Shown: positions 51,015 to 60,859 of the stretch, in pieces
How the letters are laid out: each line of letters starts with the position of its first letter
Position numbering within the stretch: position 1 is the stretch's first letter
Source of the DNA: Marinobacter nauticus
GTDB lineage: Bacteria > Pseudomonadota > Gammaproteobacteria > Pseudomonadales > Oleiphilaceae
Direction of reading: 5' to 3'
Length of the DNA: 64,000 nt
Assembly (NCBI RefSeq): GCF_003634635.1
Contig: NZ_RBJB01000005.1
Coordinates: 1-64,000, forward strand
Program-made: the position numbers and the translations under genes
The notes under the pieces: model-generated
Databases searched by the model: none
What the model saw: only the letters and a program-made list of their open reading frames with translations
What the model was told of the DNA's origin: nothing

Positions 51015-51914
51015 TCAGGCCGCCATCTCGGCTTTCAGCGCGTCCAGAATGACCCGGGCAAACTGTCGGGGAGAATCTTCCTGCAGGAAGTGTCCGCCGT
51101 TGAGGGTGATATGGGGCTGGCCGAAGGCTCCGGGGATTCGCCGCTGCATATAACGGTCGCCACCCCGGGTAATCGGGTCGCCGCTGCTGAAGCAGGTGAT
51201 AAAGGGTTTGCGCCATTTTTCCAGCACGCGCCAGGCTTCCCGGTTGGCGGCGCTGGCCGGGTCGTTGGGTGAGGTTGGCACCAGTGCCGGGAACGCCCGG
51301 GCACCGGCTTTGTAATCCGGTGTCGGGAAGGGCGCCTCGTAGGCGGCTATTTCGGCCGGGCTGAGTGACCGTTCGGTACCAAGCTGGACGATCCGGCCTA
51401 TCGGAAACCAGGGGCTATGGCTGGCAAACGCCTTCCAGAGTCTGAAGACGGCCGGTACCCGGGTGTCCCCCGTTGGCAGCATGCCGTTGCCGACAATGAT
51501 CCGGCTGAACCGACGATGATGCTCTGCCGCCAGCCTTAATCCCAGCAGTGAGCCCCAGTTCTGACACACCAGCGTGACGTTGGTCAGGTCCAGTGTTTCA
51601 AGCCAGTGGGTCAGCCAGCGCATGTGGCTGTCATAACTGTAGTCGCTGACATCGGCGGGTTTGTCTGACTTGCCAAAGCCAATCAGATCGGGCGCCAGCA
51701 CCCGATGGCCCGCTTCGGCGACAAGCGGAATCATGTGCCGGTAGAGATAGGACCAGGATGGCTCCCCGTGAAGCATCACCACTGGGTCTGCGTGGGCGGG
51801 CCCTTCGTCTACATAGTGCATCCGAAGACCTGGCTCAACATCCAGATAGTGTGCTGAAAAGGGGTAATCCGGGAGGCCTGCGAAGCGGGCTTCGTCGGTT
51901 CTCAGAGTACGCAT
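51015..51914 (-). CDS. haloalkane-dehalogenase-like alpha/beta hydrolase, nucleophile Asp replaced by Asn
   Basis: 299 residues of the haloalkane dehalogenase (HLD-I) subfamily pattern: HGEPSWSYLYR (49-59, oxyanion/halide Glu51), QNWGS (118-122), SSGDP with D246 as the expected catalytic acid, and NGGHFLQEDSP with H275. In true HLDs the position before Trp120 is the nucleophilic Asp (QDWG); here it is Asn119 (codon AAC on the coding strand). Other catalytic residues are kept, so the protein is either a non-dehalogenating relative, or an enzyme that self-deamidates. Convergent with the thioesterase gene. Confidence 0.85.
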   Translation of the reverse strand: MRTLRTDEARFAGLPDYPFSAHYLDVEPGLRMHYVDEGPAHADPVVMLHGEPSWSYLYRHMIPLVAEAGHRVLAPDLIGFGKSDKPADVSDYSYDSHMRWLTHWLETLDLTNVTLVCQNWGSLLGLRLAAEHHRRFSRIIVGNGMLPTGDTRVPAVFRLWKAFASHSPWFPIGRIVQLGTERSLSPAEIAAYEAPFPTPDYKAGARAFPALVPTSPNDPASAANREAWRVLEKWRKPFITCFSSGDPITRGGDRYMQRRIPGAFGQPHITLNGGHFLQEDSPRQFARVILDALKAEMAA

Positions 51915-52036
51915 GCCATCGACTGTCCTGACTGAGTGGTTGCGTGATTATCGGTACGACAATCGTCGAAGGTCAGGATAAATCAGATGGGAATTTTGTG
52001 TGTTTGAGTTGCGTAACAGAGCGTTGCCAGTTTGAA

Positions 52037-52285
52037 TCAGGATGCGATGTCAAACAGGCGTTCTGGGTTTTCCACCTGGGTCAGAGCCTCGTCGCAGCAG
52101 TTCACCGCGCCGCAATCGTCCGCGGAGCACAGGCCGATGGTGTTGCACTCAATGGCCTGATGGGCGTCGCCCTGGTTACGGAAAATTCTGGCGCGGGAGA
52201 GAATGGAATGGCAATGCCCGCACAACAGGGTGGGCACGGCGCTCCCCTGGGCCAGGATGGCAGTGTAATGGTTGTTGTCTGTCAT
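52037..52285 (-). CDS. small cysteine-rich protein of unknown function
   Basis: 82 residues. Not recognised. Seven cysteines: C22 and C25 (CGHC), C47, C53, C58, C63, C64, the last five clustered in ECNTIGLCSADDCGAVNCC. The pattern suggests metal (zinc or iron-sulfur) binding or disulfides; no signal peptide is visible. Translation signals are excellent: AGGAGG seven bases before the ATG. A promoter-like pair lies just upstream. It lies alone between two minus-strand genes. Confidence 0.8.
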   Translation of the reverse strand: MTDNNHYTAILAQGSAVPTLLCGHCHSILSRARIFRNQGDAHQAIECNTIGLCSADDCGAVNCCDEALTQVENPERLFDIAS

Positions 52286-52306
52286 AGTTATCCTCCTGAT
52301 CAGATC

Positions 52307-52334
52307 ACAGTAAGGGCGAAGTGTGACATTTCAA
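52307..52334 (-). promoter_or_regulatory. candidate promoter for the cysteine-rich gene
   Basis: On the minus strand, TTGAAA (52334-52329), 16-bp spacer, TACTGT (52312-52307), about 22 bases before the start codon. A TGATCA palindrome lies between the -10 and the ribosome-binding site. Confidence 0.45.
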
Positions 52335-52383
52335 AGTCAGTCCGGGCCTGGGCCCTGCACTTCGGCTTCCGCAGTTGTACGTA

Positions 52384-52734
52384 TCAGGCGTCAGGATCGA
52401 CCAATGGCCGGCGGTTGGAGCGCTTGTCCTCCCAATCGAGTTGCTTGGGGTCGTACCAGCCAAGTCCGTCCAGAACCCGTTGGCGAGTGTATTCAGACAG
52501 CGTGGGCCAGAGCTCCTGGAAATCCTCCAGGCCGCGATCCCGCAATCGTTGCTGCTTGCCACTCAGGCGGCTGATGGTTCTGGGCAGGTGCAGGGCCTCG
52601 CCCAACTGGCCGGGCACGAGTACCTCCTGGCCCATCACCTTGCGACGATGGGTTCGGGCTGCCAGCACTTTCTGCAGTTCCAGTGCGGCCTCCAGCGCGC
52701 TCTCCACGGTAAAGTTGTCTGCTTCCAACCACAT
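52384..52734 (-). CDS. conserved-looking hypothetical protein
   Basis: 116 residues starting MWLEADNFTVESALEAALELQKVLAARTH. Not recognised. Two helical stretches, a basic middle, no membrane segment or signal peptide, and an acidic/aromatic end (LWPTLSEYTRQRVLDGLGWYDPKQLDWEDKRSNRR). ATG 52734 is chosen; a TTG at 52764 would add ten residues, and both ribosome-binding sites are poor. Frame and codon use look genuine, but it could be a chance ORF. Confidence 0.6.
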   Translation of the reverse strand: MWLEADNFTVESALEAALELQKVLAARTHRRKVMGQEVLVPGQLGEALHLPRTISRLSGKQQRLRDRGLEDFQELWPTLSEYTRQRVLDGLGWYDPKQLDWEDKRSNRRPLVDPDA

Positions 52735-52864
52735 AACCTGTATTGTTGGCTGATTGATAACCAACCACTATAACGCGAACCCCACTACACTGGCCACGCT
52801 ATCGTGGTAGTCTGCTTTCCCTATCAGCCCCGATGGGCATGTTCTGGACAGGAATTGTTTAACT

Positions 52865-53956
52865 ATGTACGCAAAACTTGAAACACGGACTTTTCTGGCG
52901 ATGCTGCTCGGTGTGTCGCTTGCGTTCATTCTGTTGATGAAGCCGTTCTTTGGCCCGATCTTCTGGGCGGTGGCCATTGCGCTGATTTTCCATCCGGTGC
53001 AGCAGTTGCTGGTACGCAGACTTGGCGACCGGCCGACACTAAACGCCCTGATTACACTGTTCGTGTGTATGGTGATCGTGGTGATTCCGGTGCTGGTACT
53101 GGGCGCGGCGCTGATCGCGGAAGGTATGGGGATCTACCAGAAGATCCAGGCCGGAGAGATTCGGCCGGGGGAATACATTGATCAGGTTAACCAGTCGTTT
53201 CCTGCCATCCAGGCCTTTCTGGCCCAGTTTGACATCAACTTTGCGGATCTGAGGGACCGCGCCGTTAATGCCTTTCTGGGGGGGAGTCAGTTTCTGGCCA
53301 AGCAGGCCCTGGGCATAGGGCAGAACACCTTTCAGTTCTTTCTGGGGCTGGCTCTGATGGTTTACCTGGCCTTTTTCCTGATCCGCGATGGCCAGAAACT
53401 GATAGAGCTGATGATTCGCGCCTTGCCGCTGGGTGATGAGCGTGAGCGTCTGTTGTTTGCCAAATTCGCGGAAGTCACCCGTGCCACGGTCAAGGGTAAC
53501 CTGCTGATCGCCATCATTCAGGGAGCGCTCGGTGGCATGATTTTCTGGATACTGGGCATTACCGGAGCCTTGCTGTGGGGGGTGGTGATGGCCATCGTCT
53601 CATTGCTACCAGCCGTCGGGGCTGCGATTGTCTGGGTGCCGGCGGCCATTTATCTGGCTGCCGTGGGGGACATTGTGCCGGCCATCATTCTGACCGCCTA
53701 TGGGGTGGTGGTGATTGGTCTGGCGGATAACCTGCTCCGGCCTGTGCTGGTAGGGCGGGACACCAAAATGCCGGACTATCTCGTGCTTTTGTCCACCCTG
53801 GGCGGCATTGTTATGTTCGGCATCAATGGTTTTGTCATGGGTCCGCTGGTGGCGGCGCTTTTCATGGCGTTCTGGGGCATTTTTATCCGTGAATTTGGCC
53901 AGTATCACTATGCCGATCCGGCAAATCCCGAGAATGGTCCGGCCCGCGAAGATTAA
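52865..53956 (+). CDS. AI-2E family transporter (PerM-like)
   Basis: 363-residue membrane protein with about eight helices, two at the N-terminus (about 8-41) and a cluster after 150, including IIQGALGGMIFWILGITGALLWGVVMAIVSLLPAVGAAIVWVPAAIYL, the signature of this family. Members include TqsA and PerM; the name does not prove autoinducer-2 transport. Stands alone, with only a weak ribosome-binding site. Confidence 0.9.
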   Translation: MYAKLETRTFLAMLLGVSLAFILLMKPFFGPIFWAVAIALIFHPVQQLLVRRLGDRPTLNALITLFVCMVIVVIPVLVLGAALIAEGMGIYQKIQAGEIRPGEYIDQVNQSFPAIQAFLAQFDINFADLRDRAVNAFLGGSQFLAKQALGIGQNTFQFFLGLALMVYLAFFLIRDGQKLIELMIRALPLGDERERLLFAKFAEVTRATVKGNLLIAIIQGALGGMIFWILGITGALLWGVVMAIVSLLPAVGAAIVWVPAAIYLAAVGDIVPAIILTAYGVVVIGLADNLLRPVLVGRDTKMPDYLVLLSTLGGIVMFGINGFVMGPLVAALFMAFWGIFIREFGQYHYADPANPENGPARED

Positions 53957-54063
53957 ATTATGTTATGGTCTAGGAAGCGCTGATACGTAGAGGAAGGCGC
54001 CACACTATAAAAACAGAACAGCAGATGTCACAGAGATATCCAGGAGTAGATCAGGTGAGAACC

Positions 54064-54474
54064 ATGAAAACAGTCACCCGTCACATCGGCAGGACGGCGC
54101 TGGCGGTCGGAACGGTCGCCCTGCTGGGTCTGGCACCCGTTGCCCAGGCCAATGAAGTGGTCGCGCTCAAGCACGCGCTTTATGGCGCCGGTTACGACAT
54201 CAACAATGTCAGCCCGAGCATGGATGACAAGACCCGGGCGGAACTGGCCCGCTTCCAGAAAGACAACGGCCTTGAGGCAACCGGTATTCTGAACGAGGAA
54301 ACCGAGCGGGCTCTGGGGCTGATCACCGTGCAGCAGGCGGCCGCTGATGCAGGCCAGTCTGCGCCGGCGGCAACTGCGCAGGCGGCACCGGCAGAACCGG
54401 CTCCAGCTGAGACCGAGTCTTCTGCCGAAGACACCATTGAAGAAGACGAAGATGGTGGCTGGTCGCTCTGGTAA
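54064..54474 (+). CDS. secreted peptidoglycan-binding-domain protein
   Basis: 136 residues. Sec signal peptide (MKTVTRHIGRTALAVGTVALLGLAPVAQA, cleavage after AQA near residue 29), then one PG_binding_1 domain (about 31-85: VVALKHALYGAGYDI...DKTRAELARFQKDNGLEATGILNEETERALGL), then an Ala/Pro/Glu-rich acidic tail. No catalytic domain. It probably binds the wall in the periplasm. ATG 54064 with AGGTGAG upstream is chosen. A strong terminator follows. Confidence 0.85.
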   Translation: MKTVTRHIGRTALAVGTVALLGLAPVAQANEVVALKHALYGAGYDINNVSPSMDDKTRAELARFQKDNGLEATGILNEETERALGLITVQQAAADAGQSAPAATAQAAPAEPAPAETESSAEDTIEEDEDGGWSLW

Positions 54475-54490
54475 ACGCCAGTCCCCGGAT

Positions 54491-54529
54491 AAAAAAAGCC
54501 CGCAAGGCAAACACTTTGCGGGCTTTTTT
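54491..54529. terminator. bidirectional terminator between the PG-binding gene and ilvD
   Basis: GCCCGCAA (54498-54505) pairs with TTGCGGGC (54516-54523); an A-run precedes and a T-run follows, so both strands are served. Confidence 0.93.
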
Positions 54530-54540
54530 GTGGTCCAGAT

Positions 54541-56376
54541 TCAGTCCAGCTTGCTCAAATCCCGAACCGCACCTTTATCGGCACTGGTGGCCAGCAGTGC
54601 GTAGGCTTTGAGGGCGGCGGATACCTTCCGGTCCCTCGGTAACTCCGGTTTCCAGCCCCTGGCGTCGCGTGCTTCCCGTCGCTGTGCCAGTTCTTCCTTA
54701 CTGACCTGAACATTGATAGATCGGTTTGGGATGTCGATCAGAATGGTATCGCCATCCTCAATCAGACCAATCGCGCCACCGGCAGCAGCTTCCGGCGAAG
54801 CATGGCCGATGGAGAGCCCTGAAGTTCCGCCGGAGAACCGGCCATCGGTCAGCAGTGCACAGTCCTTGCCCAGCCCCTTGGATTTCAGGTAGCTGGTCGG
54901 GTAGAGCATTTCCTGCATTCCTGGACCGCCTTTGGGCCCTTCGTACCGAATGATCACCACATCACCGGCCTTGACCTCGTCACCTAGAATGCCGGCCACG
55001 GCGGAATCCTGGCTTTCGAAGACCCGGGCCTTGCCCTCGAAGACGTAGATGCTTTCATCAACGCCCGCGGTTTTCACCACGCAGCCATCCTGGGCGATAT
55101 TGCCATACAGTACTGCCAAGCCGCCTTCTGAAGAATAAGCGTGTTCCACGGAGCGGATGCAGCCGTCTTCACGGTCGCCATCGAGGCTTGGCCAGCGGGT
55201 GCTCTGGCTGAAGGCTGTCTGAGTCGGAATACCGGCGGGGCCGGCTTTGTAGAATTCGATCACTTCGGGTTTTGGCGAGCGCATGATGTCCCAGGTTTCC
55301 AGGGCTTCACGCATGGTTTTGCTGTGAGTCGTGGGCAGGTCGACGTTGATCAGGCCGCCGCGCTCCAGTTCACCCAGAATGCCCATGATGCCGCCGGCGC
55401 GGTGCACGTCTTCCATGTGGTACTTGGGGGAGTTGGGAGCAACCTTACACAGCTGCGGAACCTTGCGGGACAAGCGATCGATATCGGCCATGGAGAATTC
55501 AACACCGCCTTCCTGGGCCGCAGCCAACAGGTGCAGGATGGTGTTGGTGGAGCCGCCCATGGCAATGTCCATGGTCATGGCGTTCTCGAATGCTTCCACG
55601 GAGGCGATGCTGCGCGGCAGAACGCTGGCATCATTCTGCTCGTAATAGCGTTTGGCATTCTCCACAATCTGGCGACCGGCTTTCAGGAACAGCTGTTCCC
55701 GGTCGGCATGGGTGGCCAGCATGGAGCCATTACCGGGCAGGGCCAGGCCGATGGCTTCGGTCAGACAGTTCATGGAATTGGCGGTGAACATGCCGGAGCA
55801 GGAACCGCACGTGGGGCAGGCGCTGCGTTCGTATTCCTCGACCATCTCATCGGTCGCCGTTGGATCGGCGGCGATGACCATGGCATCCACCAGGTCGAGC
55901 TTGTGTTCAGAAAGCTTTGTTTTTCCGGCTTCCATCGGGCCGCCGGAAACAAAAATGGTGGGAATGTTCAGGCGCATGGCGGCCATTAGCATGCCCGGGG
56001 TAATCTTGTCGCAATTGGAGATGCACACCAGCGCATCGGCGCAGTGGGCGTTGACCATGTATTCCACCGAGTCGGCGATGATTTCCCGCGACGGCAGGGA
56101 GTAAAGCATGCCATCGTGCCCCATGGCGATACCATCATCCACAGCAATGGTGTTGAACTCTTTGGCAACACCGCCGGCCGCTTCGATCTCGCGGCAAACC
56201 AGCTGGCCCAGGTCTTTCAGGTGAACGTGCCCGGGCACAAACTGGGTGAAGGAGTTGGCAACGGCGATGATGGGTTTGCCGAAGTCCTCGTTTTTCATGC
56301 CGGTGGCACGCCAGAGGGCGCGGGCACCGGCCATATTGCGGCCGGCAGTAGAGGTGTGGGAACGATACTGGGGCAT
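54541..56376 (-). CDS. ilvD: dihydroxy-acid dehydratase
   Basis: 611-residue iron-sulfur dehydratase in valine, isoleucine and leucine (and pantothenate) synthesis. Cluster cysteines fall in [11 protein letters not shown] and [47 protein letters not shown] and [20 protein letters not shown] follow. Length fits the long [4Fe-4S] E. coli-type enzyme. Frame is open to 56487; ATG 56376 (MPQYRSHTS) is the family start. Divergent from the HDOD gene. Its product feeds LeuA at the other end of the window. Confidence 0.97.
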   Translation of the reverse strand: MPQYRSHTSTAGRNMAGARALWRATGMKNEDFGKPIIAVANSFTQFVPGHVHLKDLGQLVCREIEAAGGVAKEFNTIAVDDGIAMGHDGMLYSLPSREIIADSVEYMVNAHCADALVCISNCDKITPGMLMAAMRLNIPTIFVSGGPMEAGKTKLSEHKLDLVDAMVIAADPTATDEMVEEYERSACPTCGSCSGMFTANSMNCLTEAIGLALPGNGSMLATHADREQLFLKAGRQIVENAKRYYEQNDASVLPRSIASVEAFENAMTMDIAMGGSTNTILHLLAAAQEGGVEFSMADIDRLSRKVPQLCKVAPNSPKYHMEDVHRAGGIMGILGELERGGLINVDLPTTHSKTMREALETWDIMRSPKPEVIEFYKAGPAGIPTQTAFSQSTRWPSLDGDREDGCIRSVEHAYSSEGGLAVLYGNIAQDGCVVKTAGVDESIYVFEGKARVFESQDSAVAGILGDEVKAGDVVIIRYEGPKGGPGMQEMLYPTSYLKSKGLGKDCALLTDGRFSGGTSGLSIGHASPEAAAGGAIGLIEDGDTILIDIPNRSINVQVSKEELAQRREARDARGWKPELPRDRKVSAALKAYALLATSADKGAVRDLSKLD

Positions 56377-56529
56377 GGTAGGCGGTTCTCTCCCTAGGTT
56401 ATCGGATAAAGTTAAAGACCAGAGGATAACAGATTCGACGCCGCTCGCATGGCTGTTTTCCCGAGTGGTGATTACAATACGTAACATGTGATGCCCGTTT
56501 TTTATCCAGCAGTTCAGGGGAGTCTGCCT

Positions 56530-57783
56530 ATGGGCGGCCAGGAAAGCCTGCCGTTACGTCGTCTTAAAAGTTTTCAGCCTTTGGGCCGTCTGACTGACGA
56601 TCAGCTTGTGCTGTTGGCCAGCCGGGCTGAGCGCAGAACCCATGGACCAGGGCAGAGGGTCATGGAACGGGGCGTTCGGGATGGGCTGGATTATTTTCTG
56701 ATTTCCGGCGCCGTGGAGCTGCAATCGGTTGATGGTCGTAAGTCGACCATTGAGGCTGAGACCGACAAAGCCCTCAATCCAGTAGCCCGCCTGCAGCCCC
56801 GGATGTATGACGTTACTGCGGTCAAACCCTGCGAGTTTCTGGTGATCGAGCAGGAAGTGCTGAACCAGATGCTGCGGGCGGCGCCCATTTCCCAGGTGGA
56901 AATGGACTCGTCGGATCACGACGAAGACCAGAGCGAAGAGCACCATCTGTTGATGGAGTTCTACTCTGAGCTGCGGTCCAATCAAGTCCAGTTGCCGAGT
57001 GTGCCGGATGTGGCCTGGAAAGTCCGGCGGGTGGTGGATAGGGATGACTCGTCGGCCACCGAGGTCGCTTCCGCGGTGTCGGCAGACCCGGCCATGGCGG
57101 CCAAGCTGGTACGTTCCTGCAACAGTCCGCTCTATCGCGGTTTCAGCGATGTCCGCAATGTGCGTGAGGCTGTGGTTCGGCTGGGCATGCGTACCACCCG
57201 GCAATTAGTGACGGTGTTCGCCATGCGCGAGGTGTTCAAGACCCGTCGGGCGGCATTGCAGAAAGAAATGGAGCAGCTATGGCGCCATTCCCGGGAGGTG
57301 GCAGCGCTGTGCTGGGTGCTGGCGGACCACGCCACACGCATTGATCCTGAGGAAGCCTTACTGGCGGGGTTACTGCATGATATCGGGGTGGTTCCTGTGC
57401 TGGTGCAGGCCGAGCACCACGTCAATCTGTTCGCCGATGACAGAAACCTGCACCATGCCATCGACGAACTCCGCGCCGATGTCGGGTGCGCGGTACTTGA
57501 GAACTGGGCGTTCCCGAAAGCCTTCGTGGAGGCGGTGCGCCATGCGGAAGACTGGCATCATGAGTGCCGGGAAACTGCGCCCCAACTGGTTGATGTGGTG
57601 ATTGTTGCCCAACTGCATTCGATGATTGGCTCCAGCCAGAATGAGGGGCTTCCAGCCTTTGATCAGGTGCCGGCATGGCGCCGGCTGGGCGAGCTGGAAC
57701 TGAATGCTTCCAGAAGTCTGCAACTGCTGAGTGAGGCCCGGGAACGGGTGGATGAAGTGCAGAAGCTTCTTTCGATTCGATAG
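56530..57783 (+). CDS. HDOD-domain protein with degenerate cyclic-nucleotide-binding-like N-terminus
   Basis: 417 residues. N-terminal domain (about 12-125) has the cNMP-binding fold pattern ([14 protein letters not shown]) without the usual phosphate-binding Arg cassette, so nucleotide binding is doubtful. The HDOD domain (about 150-360) shows [38 protein letters not shown] and [14 protein letters not shown] proteins act in signalling and regulation of motility or stress, often without catalytic HD activity. ATG 56530 has CAGGGGAG upstream; starts at 56488 or 56491 are weaker. Confidence 0.87.
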   Translation: MGGQESLPLRRLKSFQPLGRLTDDQLVLLASRAERRTHGPGQRVMERGVRDGLDYFLISGAVELQSVDGRKSTIEAETDKALNPVARLQPRMYDVTAVKPCEFLVIEQEVLNQMLRAAPISQVEMDSSDHDEDQSEEHHLLMEFYSELRSNQVQLPSVPDVAWKVRRVVDRDDSSATEVASAVSADPAMAAKLVRSCNSPLYRGFSDVRNVREAVVRLGMRTTRQLVTVFAMREVFKTRRAALQKEMEQLWRHSREVAALCWVLADHATRIDPEEALLAGLLHDIGVVPVLVQAEHHVNLFADDRNLHHAIDELRADVGCAVLENWAFPKAFVEAVRHAEDWHHECRETAPQLVDVVIVAQLHSMIGSSQNEGLPAFDQVPAWRRLGELELNASRSLQLLSEARERVDEVQKLLSIR

Positions 57784-57812
57784 ACCAAGCCGCAGCAGGA
57801 GCCTGGCCGGTA

Positions 57813-58409
57813 GTGACTGAAAAACTTATGAACGTACCGCTGTTTCCATTGAATTCAATCATCCTGCCCGGGGGGCGAATCCCCCTGCAGCTGTTTGAAC
57901 CCCGTTATATCGACATGCTCACCCGCTGCCTGAAGGAGGATCGCGGCTTTGTGGTGGTTTTGTTGCGGGAAGGGGCCGAGACCGAAGCCCGGGCCTCGTT
58001 CTACGACATCGGCACCTACGTCCGGATCATTGACTTCCAGCAACTGGATAACGGTTTGCTGGGTATCACCGTTGAGGGCGATTACAAGGTTTCCGTCATC
58101 CGTAGCTGGCAGCAGGAGGATGGTCTCAATGTTGGCGATGTGGAGTGCCTGATTGCCGAGGCCGAGAGTGACGTGCCGGAACGCTACCATGAGTTGCCCT
58201 CGGTTTTGCGGGCACTGTTCCGGCATCCGGTGGTCAAGGATCTGGAAATGGATGTGGATTATGACGATGCCCGCCATATTGGCTGGAGGCTGACCGAATT
58301 GCTGCCGCTGGATAAGCAGGAAAAACAGCGGCTGGCGGAATTACAGGATCCGCTTGAACGGCTTGACCGACTGCAACAGTTGCTGGAAGCGCTGGAACAG
58401 GGCGGCTGA
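57813..58409 (+). CDS. LON N-terminal (substrate-binding) domain protein
   Basis: 198 residues forming a stand-alone LON_substr_bdg domain: VPLFPLNSIILPGGRIPLQLFEPRYIDML near the N-terminus, then a beta-rich core and a helical end. No ATPase or protease part. Function unknown; probably binds proteins or peptides. GTG 57813 has AGGAG 12 bases upstream; ATG 57828 is possible. Follows the HDOD gene by 29 bases, so co-transcription is likely. Confidence 0.88.
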   Translation: MTEKLMNVPLFPLNSIILPGGRIPLQLFEPRYIDMLTRCLKEDRGFVVVLLREGAETEARASFYDIGTYVRIIDFQQLDNGLLGITVEGDYKVSVIRSWQQEDGLNVGDVECLIAEAESDVPERYHELPSVLRALFRHPVVKDLEMDVDYDDARHIGWRLTELLPLDKQEKQRLAELQDPLERLDRLQQLLEALEQGG

Positions 58410-58412
58410 CGG

Positions 58413-59864
58413 TTATAGCTGGGGTGCGTAACTCACCACGGCAGTTTCCCAGTTACCCATCATGTACATGGCCACGAAAGCCAGCCAGCCGATTCCGGCG
58501 GCCCAGGTCAAGCTGTCCGGGCTCAGCGCCACCCTGTCATATCGGCTGTAACTGGCCCGTGTCGCACCGGTGATCGCGAGCCCCAGAAACAGGCCTCCAA
58601 GCACATCCGTGAACCAGTGCACGCCGAGATACAGTCGGCTCAGGGCTACCGGCAGCAAGGGTAGTGACAGAAACAGGTAATGTTGCCAGCGCTGGTGTTT
58701 GCGGTTTTCGCCCGCGACGAAGCTGGCTGCCAGGGTAACCAGCACGGTCATACCGGCCGTATGCCCACTGGGGTAAGCGCCGGAGCTTGGTGCCGAGAGC
58801 ACCTGATCTGGCCGGCTGATGCCGATACCTGCTTTCAGCAGCCAAACGCTGATCCCGGTGATGGCTGCTGCAGTGGCAATATGAATGGCGGCTGCGTAGT
58901 AGCCCCGGAACGCCAGCAACAGAACGGCAAACACGGCGGCAGCGAACAGGACCGGGGGATCTCCCAGCAAGGTGAACGCTACCATCGGAAGATCCAGCAG
59001 GGGTTGGCGCAGAGCGCCGAACCATTGCAGCACTTGCTGGTTCATAAAGGCCAGCTCATCACTGACTCCGACCAACTGTGCCAGCCCAAGAAACAATGCT
59101 AGCGAGGTGGCTGTCATTAGCAGTGAGGGCAGAGGAAATTCCCCCTGCTGAGCCGGCCGCTCGCTGCTGTACAGACGCCAGAACCGGTGTGTTGCGTCGT
59201 ATTGACTCATCCGGGATTCCAGCCATTGATAGAGCCAGCTCCCTTCACCAACGCCGAGCCGAATCCGCAAAACAATCAGATAGACAACCACCAGCGCCGC
59301 ACCACTGATCGCAAGTACCAGATAGAAATGGGGTGGGGGTTTGATCTCGCTGCCCATAGCCGAGCCTACGAAAAATCCCGGCAGGATATACACCAGGGCC
59401 CAGCCCGTGGCTGATAGCAGATTGAAGGTGAGAAAGCGCTGCCACGACATGGTCAGCGCACCGGCAATCAGTGGAATGACCGGGCGTATCGGCCCAACGA
59501 AACGGCCAATGACCACGCTTTTTCCTCCGTGGGCGCGAAAAAAGCTCTCTCCGCGGGCAATGAGCCCCGGGTATCGACTGAATGGCCAGACGGTATTCAG
59601 ACGCCCCTTGAACAGGCGGCCGATGGCGAAGCTGATCGCATCCCCCGCCACGGCGCCAAGGCCGGCCCACAGCAGGGCGTCGGACAGGGGCAGGCCGCTC
59701 TTGCCAGCGAGCGCGGCAAATGCGAACAGTAAAGCCACTCCGGGCACGATGATGCCGGCCACCGCCAGCGATTCTATCAGCGCGGTCAGGAACAGGGCGG
59801 CAATCAGCCAGCCCGGATTGGCGGCGACCCAGGAAGTAACGTCGGTGAGCCAGGTCGCGGTCAT
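58413..59864 (-). CDS. DedA-PAP2 fusion membrane protein
   Basis: 483 residues in two parts. DedA domain (about 1-205): ALIESLAVAGIIVPG and GRFVGPIRPVIPLIAGALTMSWQRFLTFNLLSATGW (phospholipid/undecaprenyl-phosphate flippase-type fold). PAP2 phosphatase domain (about 245-465) with a full active site: K344-x6-RP (351-352), PSGH (365-368), SR(409-410)x5H416x3D420. It could dephosphorylate undecaprenyl pyrophosphate or phosphatidic/phosphatidylglycerol phosphate and move the product. Translationally coupled (ATGA) to the GGDEF gene at 59861. Confidence 0.93.
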   Translation of the reverse strand: MTATWLTDVTSWVAANPGWLIAALFLTALIESLAVAGIIVPGVALLFAFAALAGKSGLPLSDALLWAGLGAVAGDAISFAIGRLFKGRLNTVWPFSRYPGLIARGESFFRAHGGKSVVIGRFVGPIRPVIPLIAGALTMSWQRFLTFNLLSATGWALVYILPGFFVGSAMGSEIKPPPHFYLVLAISGAALVVVYLIVLRIRLGVGEGSWLYQWLESRMSQYDATHRFWRLYSSERPAQQGEFPLPSLLMTATSLALFLGLAQLVGVSDELAFMNQQVLQWFGALRQPLLDLPMVAFTLLGDPPVLFAAAVFAVLLLAFRGYYAAAIHIATAAAITGISVWLLKAGIGISRPDQVLSAPSSGAYPSGHTAGMTVLVTLAASFVAGENRKHQRWQHYLFLSLPLLPVALSRLYLGVHWFTDVLGGLFLGLAITGATRASYSRYDRVALSPDSLTWAAGIGWLAFVAMYMMGNWETAVVSYAPQL

Positions 59865-60859
59865 GCCTTGACGGGCTCTCCCGGGCTGAACCAGGCAGAA
59901 GCCGCTCCCCGCTTCCGCGCTTCGAGCATGGCGGTGACGGCGCGGTCACGCAATGAATGGGTGCTGGTGTCGCCGTTGCCCCGGGTGGTGCAGCCGAGGC
60001 TGACCGAGATCTTGCCAACCTGGGCCCAGTCATGTTCGCTGAGGGTTCTGCGAATGCGCTCTGCGATGACCCGGACCCCTTCCTCCGGCGTAAACGGCAG
60101 GATCAGGAAAAACTCCGAGCCGTTGATGCTGTAGAGCGAATCCCCGGCCCGGATGATTTCAAACAGGGTACCTGTGACGTCGCGCAGCAGCGTTTGCAGG
60201 CCGGCCTTGCCGTGCAGGTCGCGAATTTCGTCGGCATGGTCGATGTTCAGACTGACGACCGACAATGGGTGGCCGGTGGCAATGGCACGACTGATTTCCT
60301 TCTGCAGTGTCTCATCCAGAAAACGGGCGTTATGGGCTCCGGTGGCGGGGTCGGTAATGGCAAGATCCTGGGCCGATTGCGCCATATGGTCGTAGTGCCA
60401 GATATACAGGGCGGTCACTGCCAGCAGTGCTATAAAGCCGGCTGTCGTCATCAGGGCAGTGTCTATGGATGTCGACAGCCAGGTGACAGCCAGCACCGGC
60501 ACCAGCAGCATCGCTGAGAGCATTAGTCCATGCCGCAGGGGCAAAATCAGCAGGTTCAGCGAAAGCAAAGGCATGGCCCAGTGGCTGATGCCCGGGGCAT
60601 CCATTGTCAGTACCGCTGCAACCAGACCACTGTTAAGGCCGGCGAGAATGACCAGGTGGCCGGGCGCGGAGAGCTGCTGGCGACGGCATAGCCAGGTATA
60701 GACCAGGCCGGCAACCAGTAAGGCGGTCATGGCCAGGGCCAGATAGAACAGCTGGTAAAAGCCGTAACGCAGGTTCTGCAGTGCCAGCGCGGCGGTGAAC
60801 AGCGCCGCCAGGCCGTAGCCAAAGGCGTGGGTCCAGGTTCGGAGTCGGGTCTCGGTCAT
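59861..60859 (-). CDS. membrane protein with degenerate GGDEF domain (RxxD kept)
   Basis: 332 residues: about six membrane helices (13-156), then a GGDEF-fold domain (165-325). The catalytic motif is NGSEF (246-250) in place of GG(D/E)EF, and the metal-binding DxD region is LNIDHADE, so diguanylate cyclase activity should be lost. The inhibitory-site motif RAGD (237-240) is kept exactly five residues upstream, the spacing used for c-di-GMP binding. Overlaps both neighbours by ATGA. Confidence 0.87.
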   Translation of the reverse strand: MTETRLRTWTHAFGYGLAALFTAALALQNLRYGFYQLFYLALAMTALLVAGLVYTWLCRRQQLSAPGHLVILAGLNSGLVAAVLTMDAPGISHWAMPLLSLNLLILPLRHGLMLSAMLLVPVLAVTWLSTSIDTALMTTAGFIALLAVTALYIWHYDHMAQSAQDLAITDPATGAHNARFLDETLQKEISRAIATGHPLSVVSLNIDHADEIRDLHGKAGLQTLLRDVTGTLFEIIRAGDSLYSINGSEFFLILPFTPEEGVRVIAERIRRTLSEHDWAQVGKISVSLGCTTRGNGDTSTHSLRDRAVTAMLEARKRGAASAWFSPGEPVKA

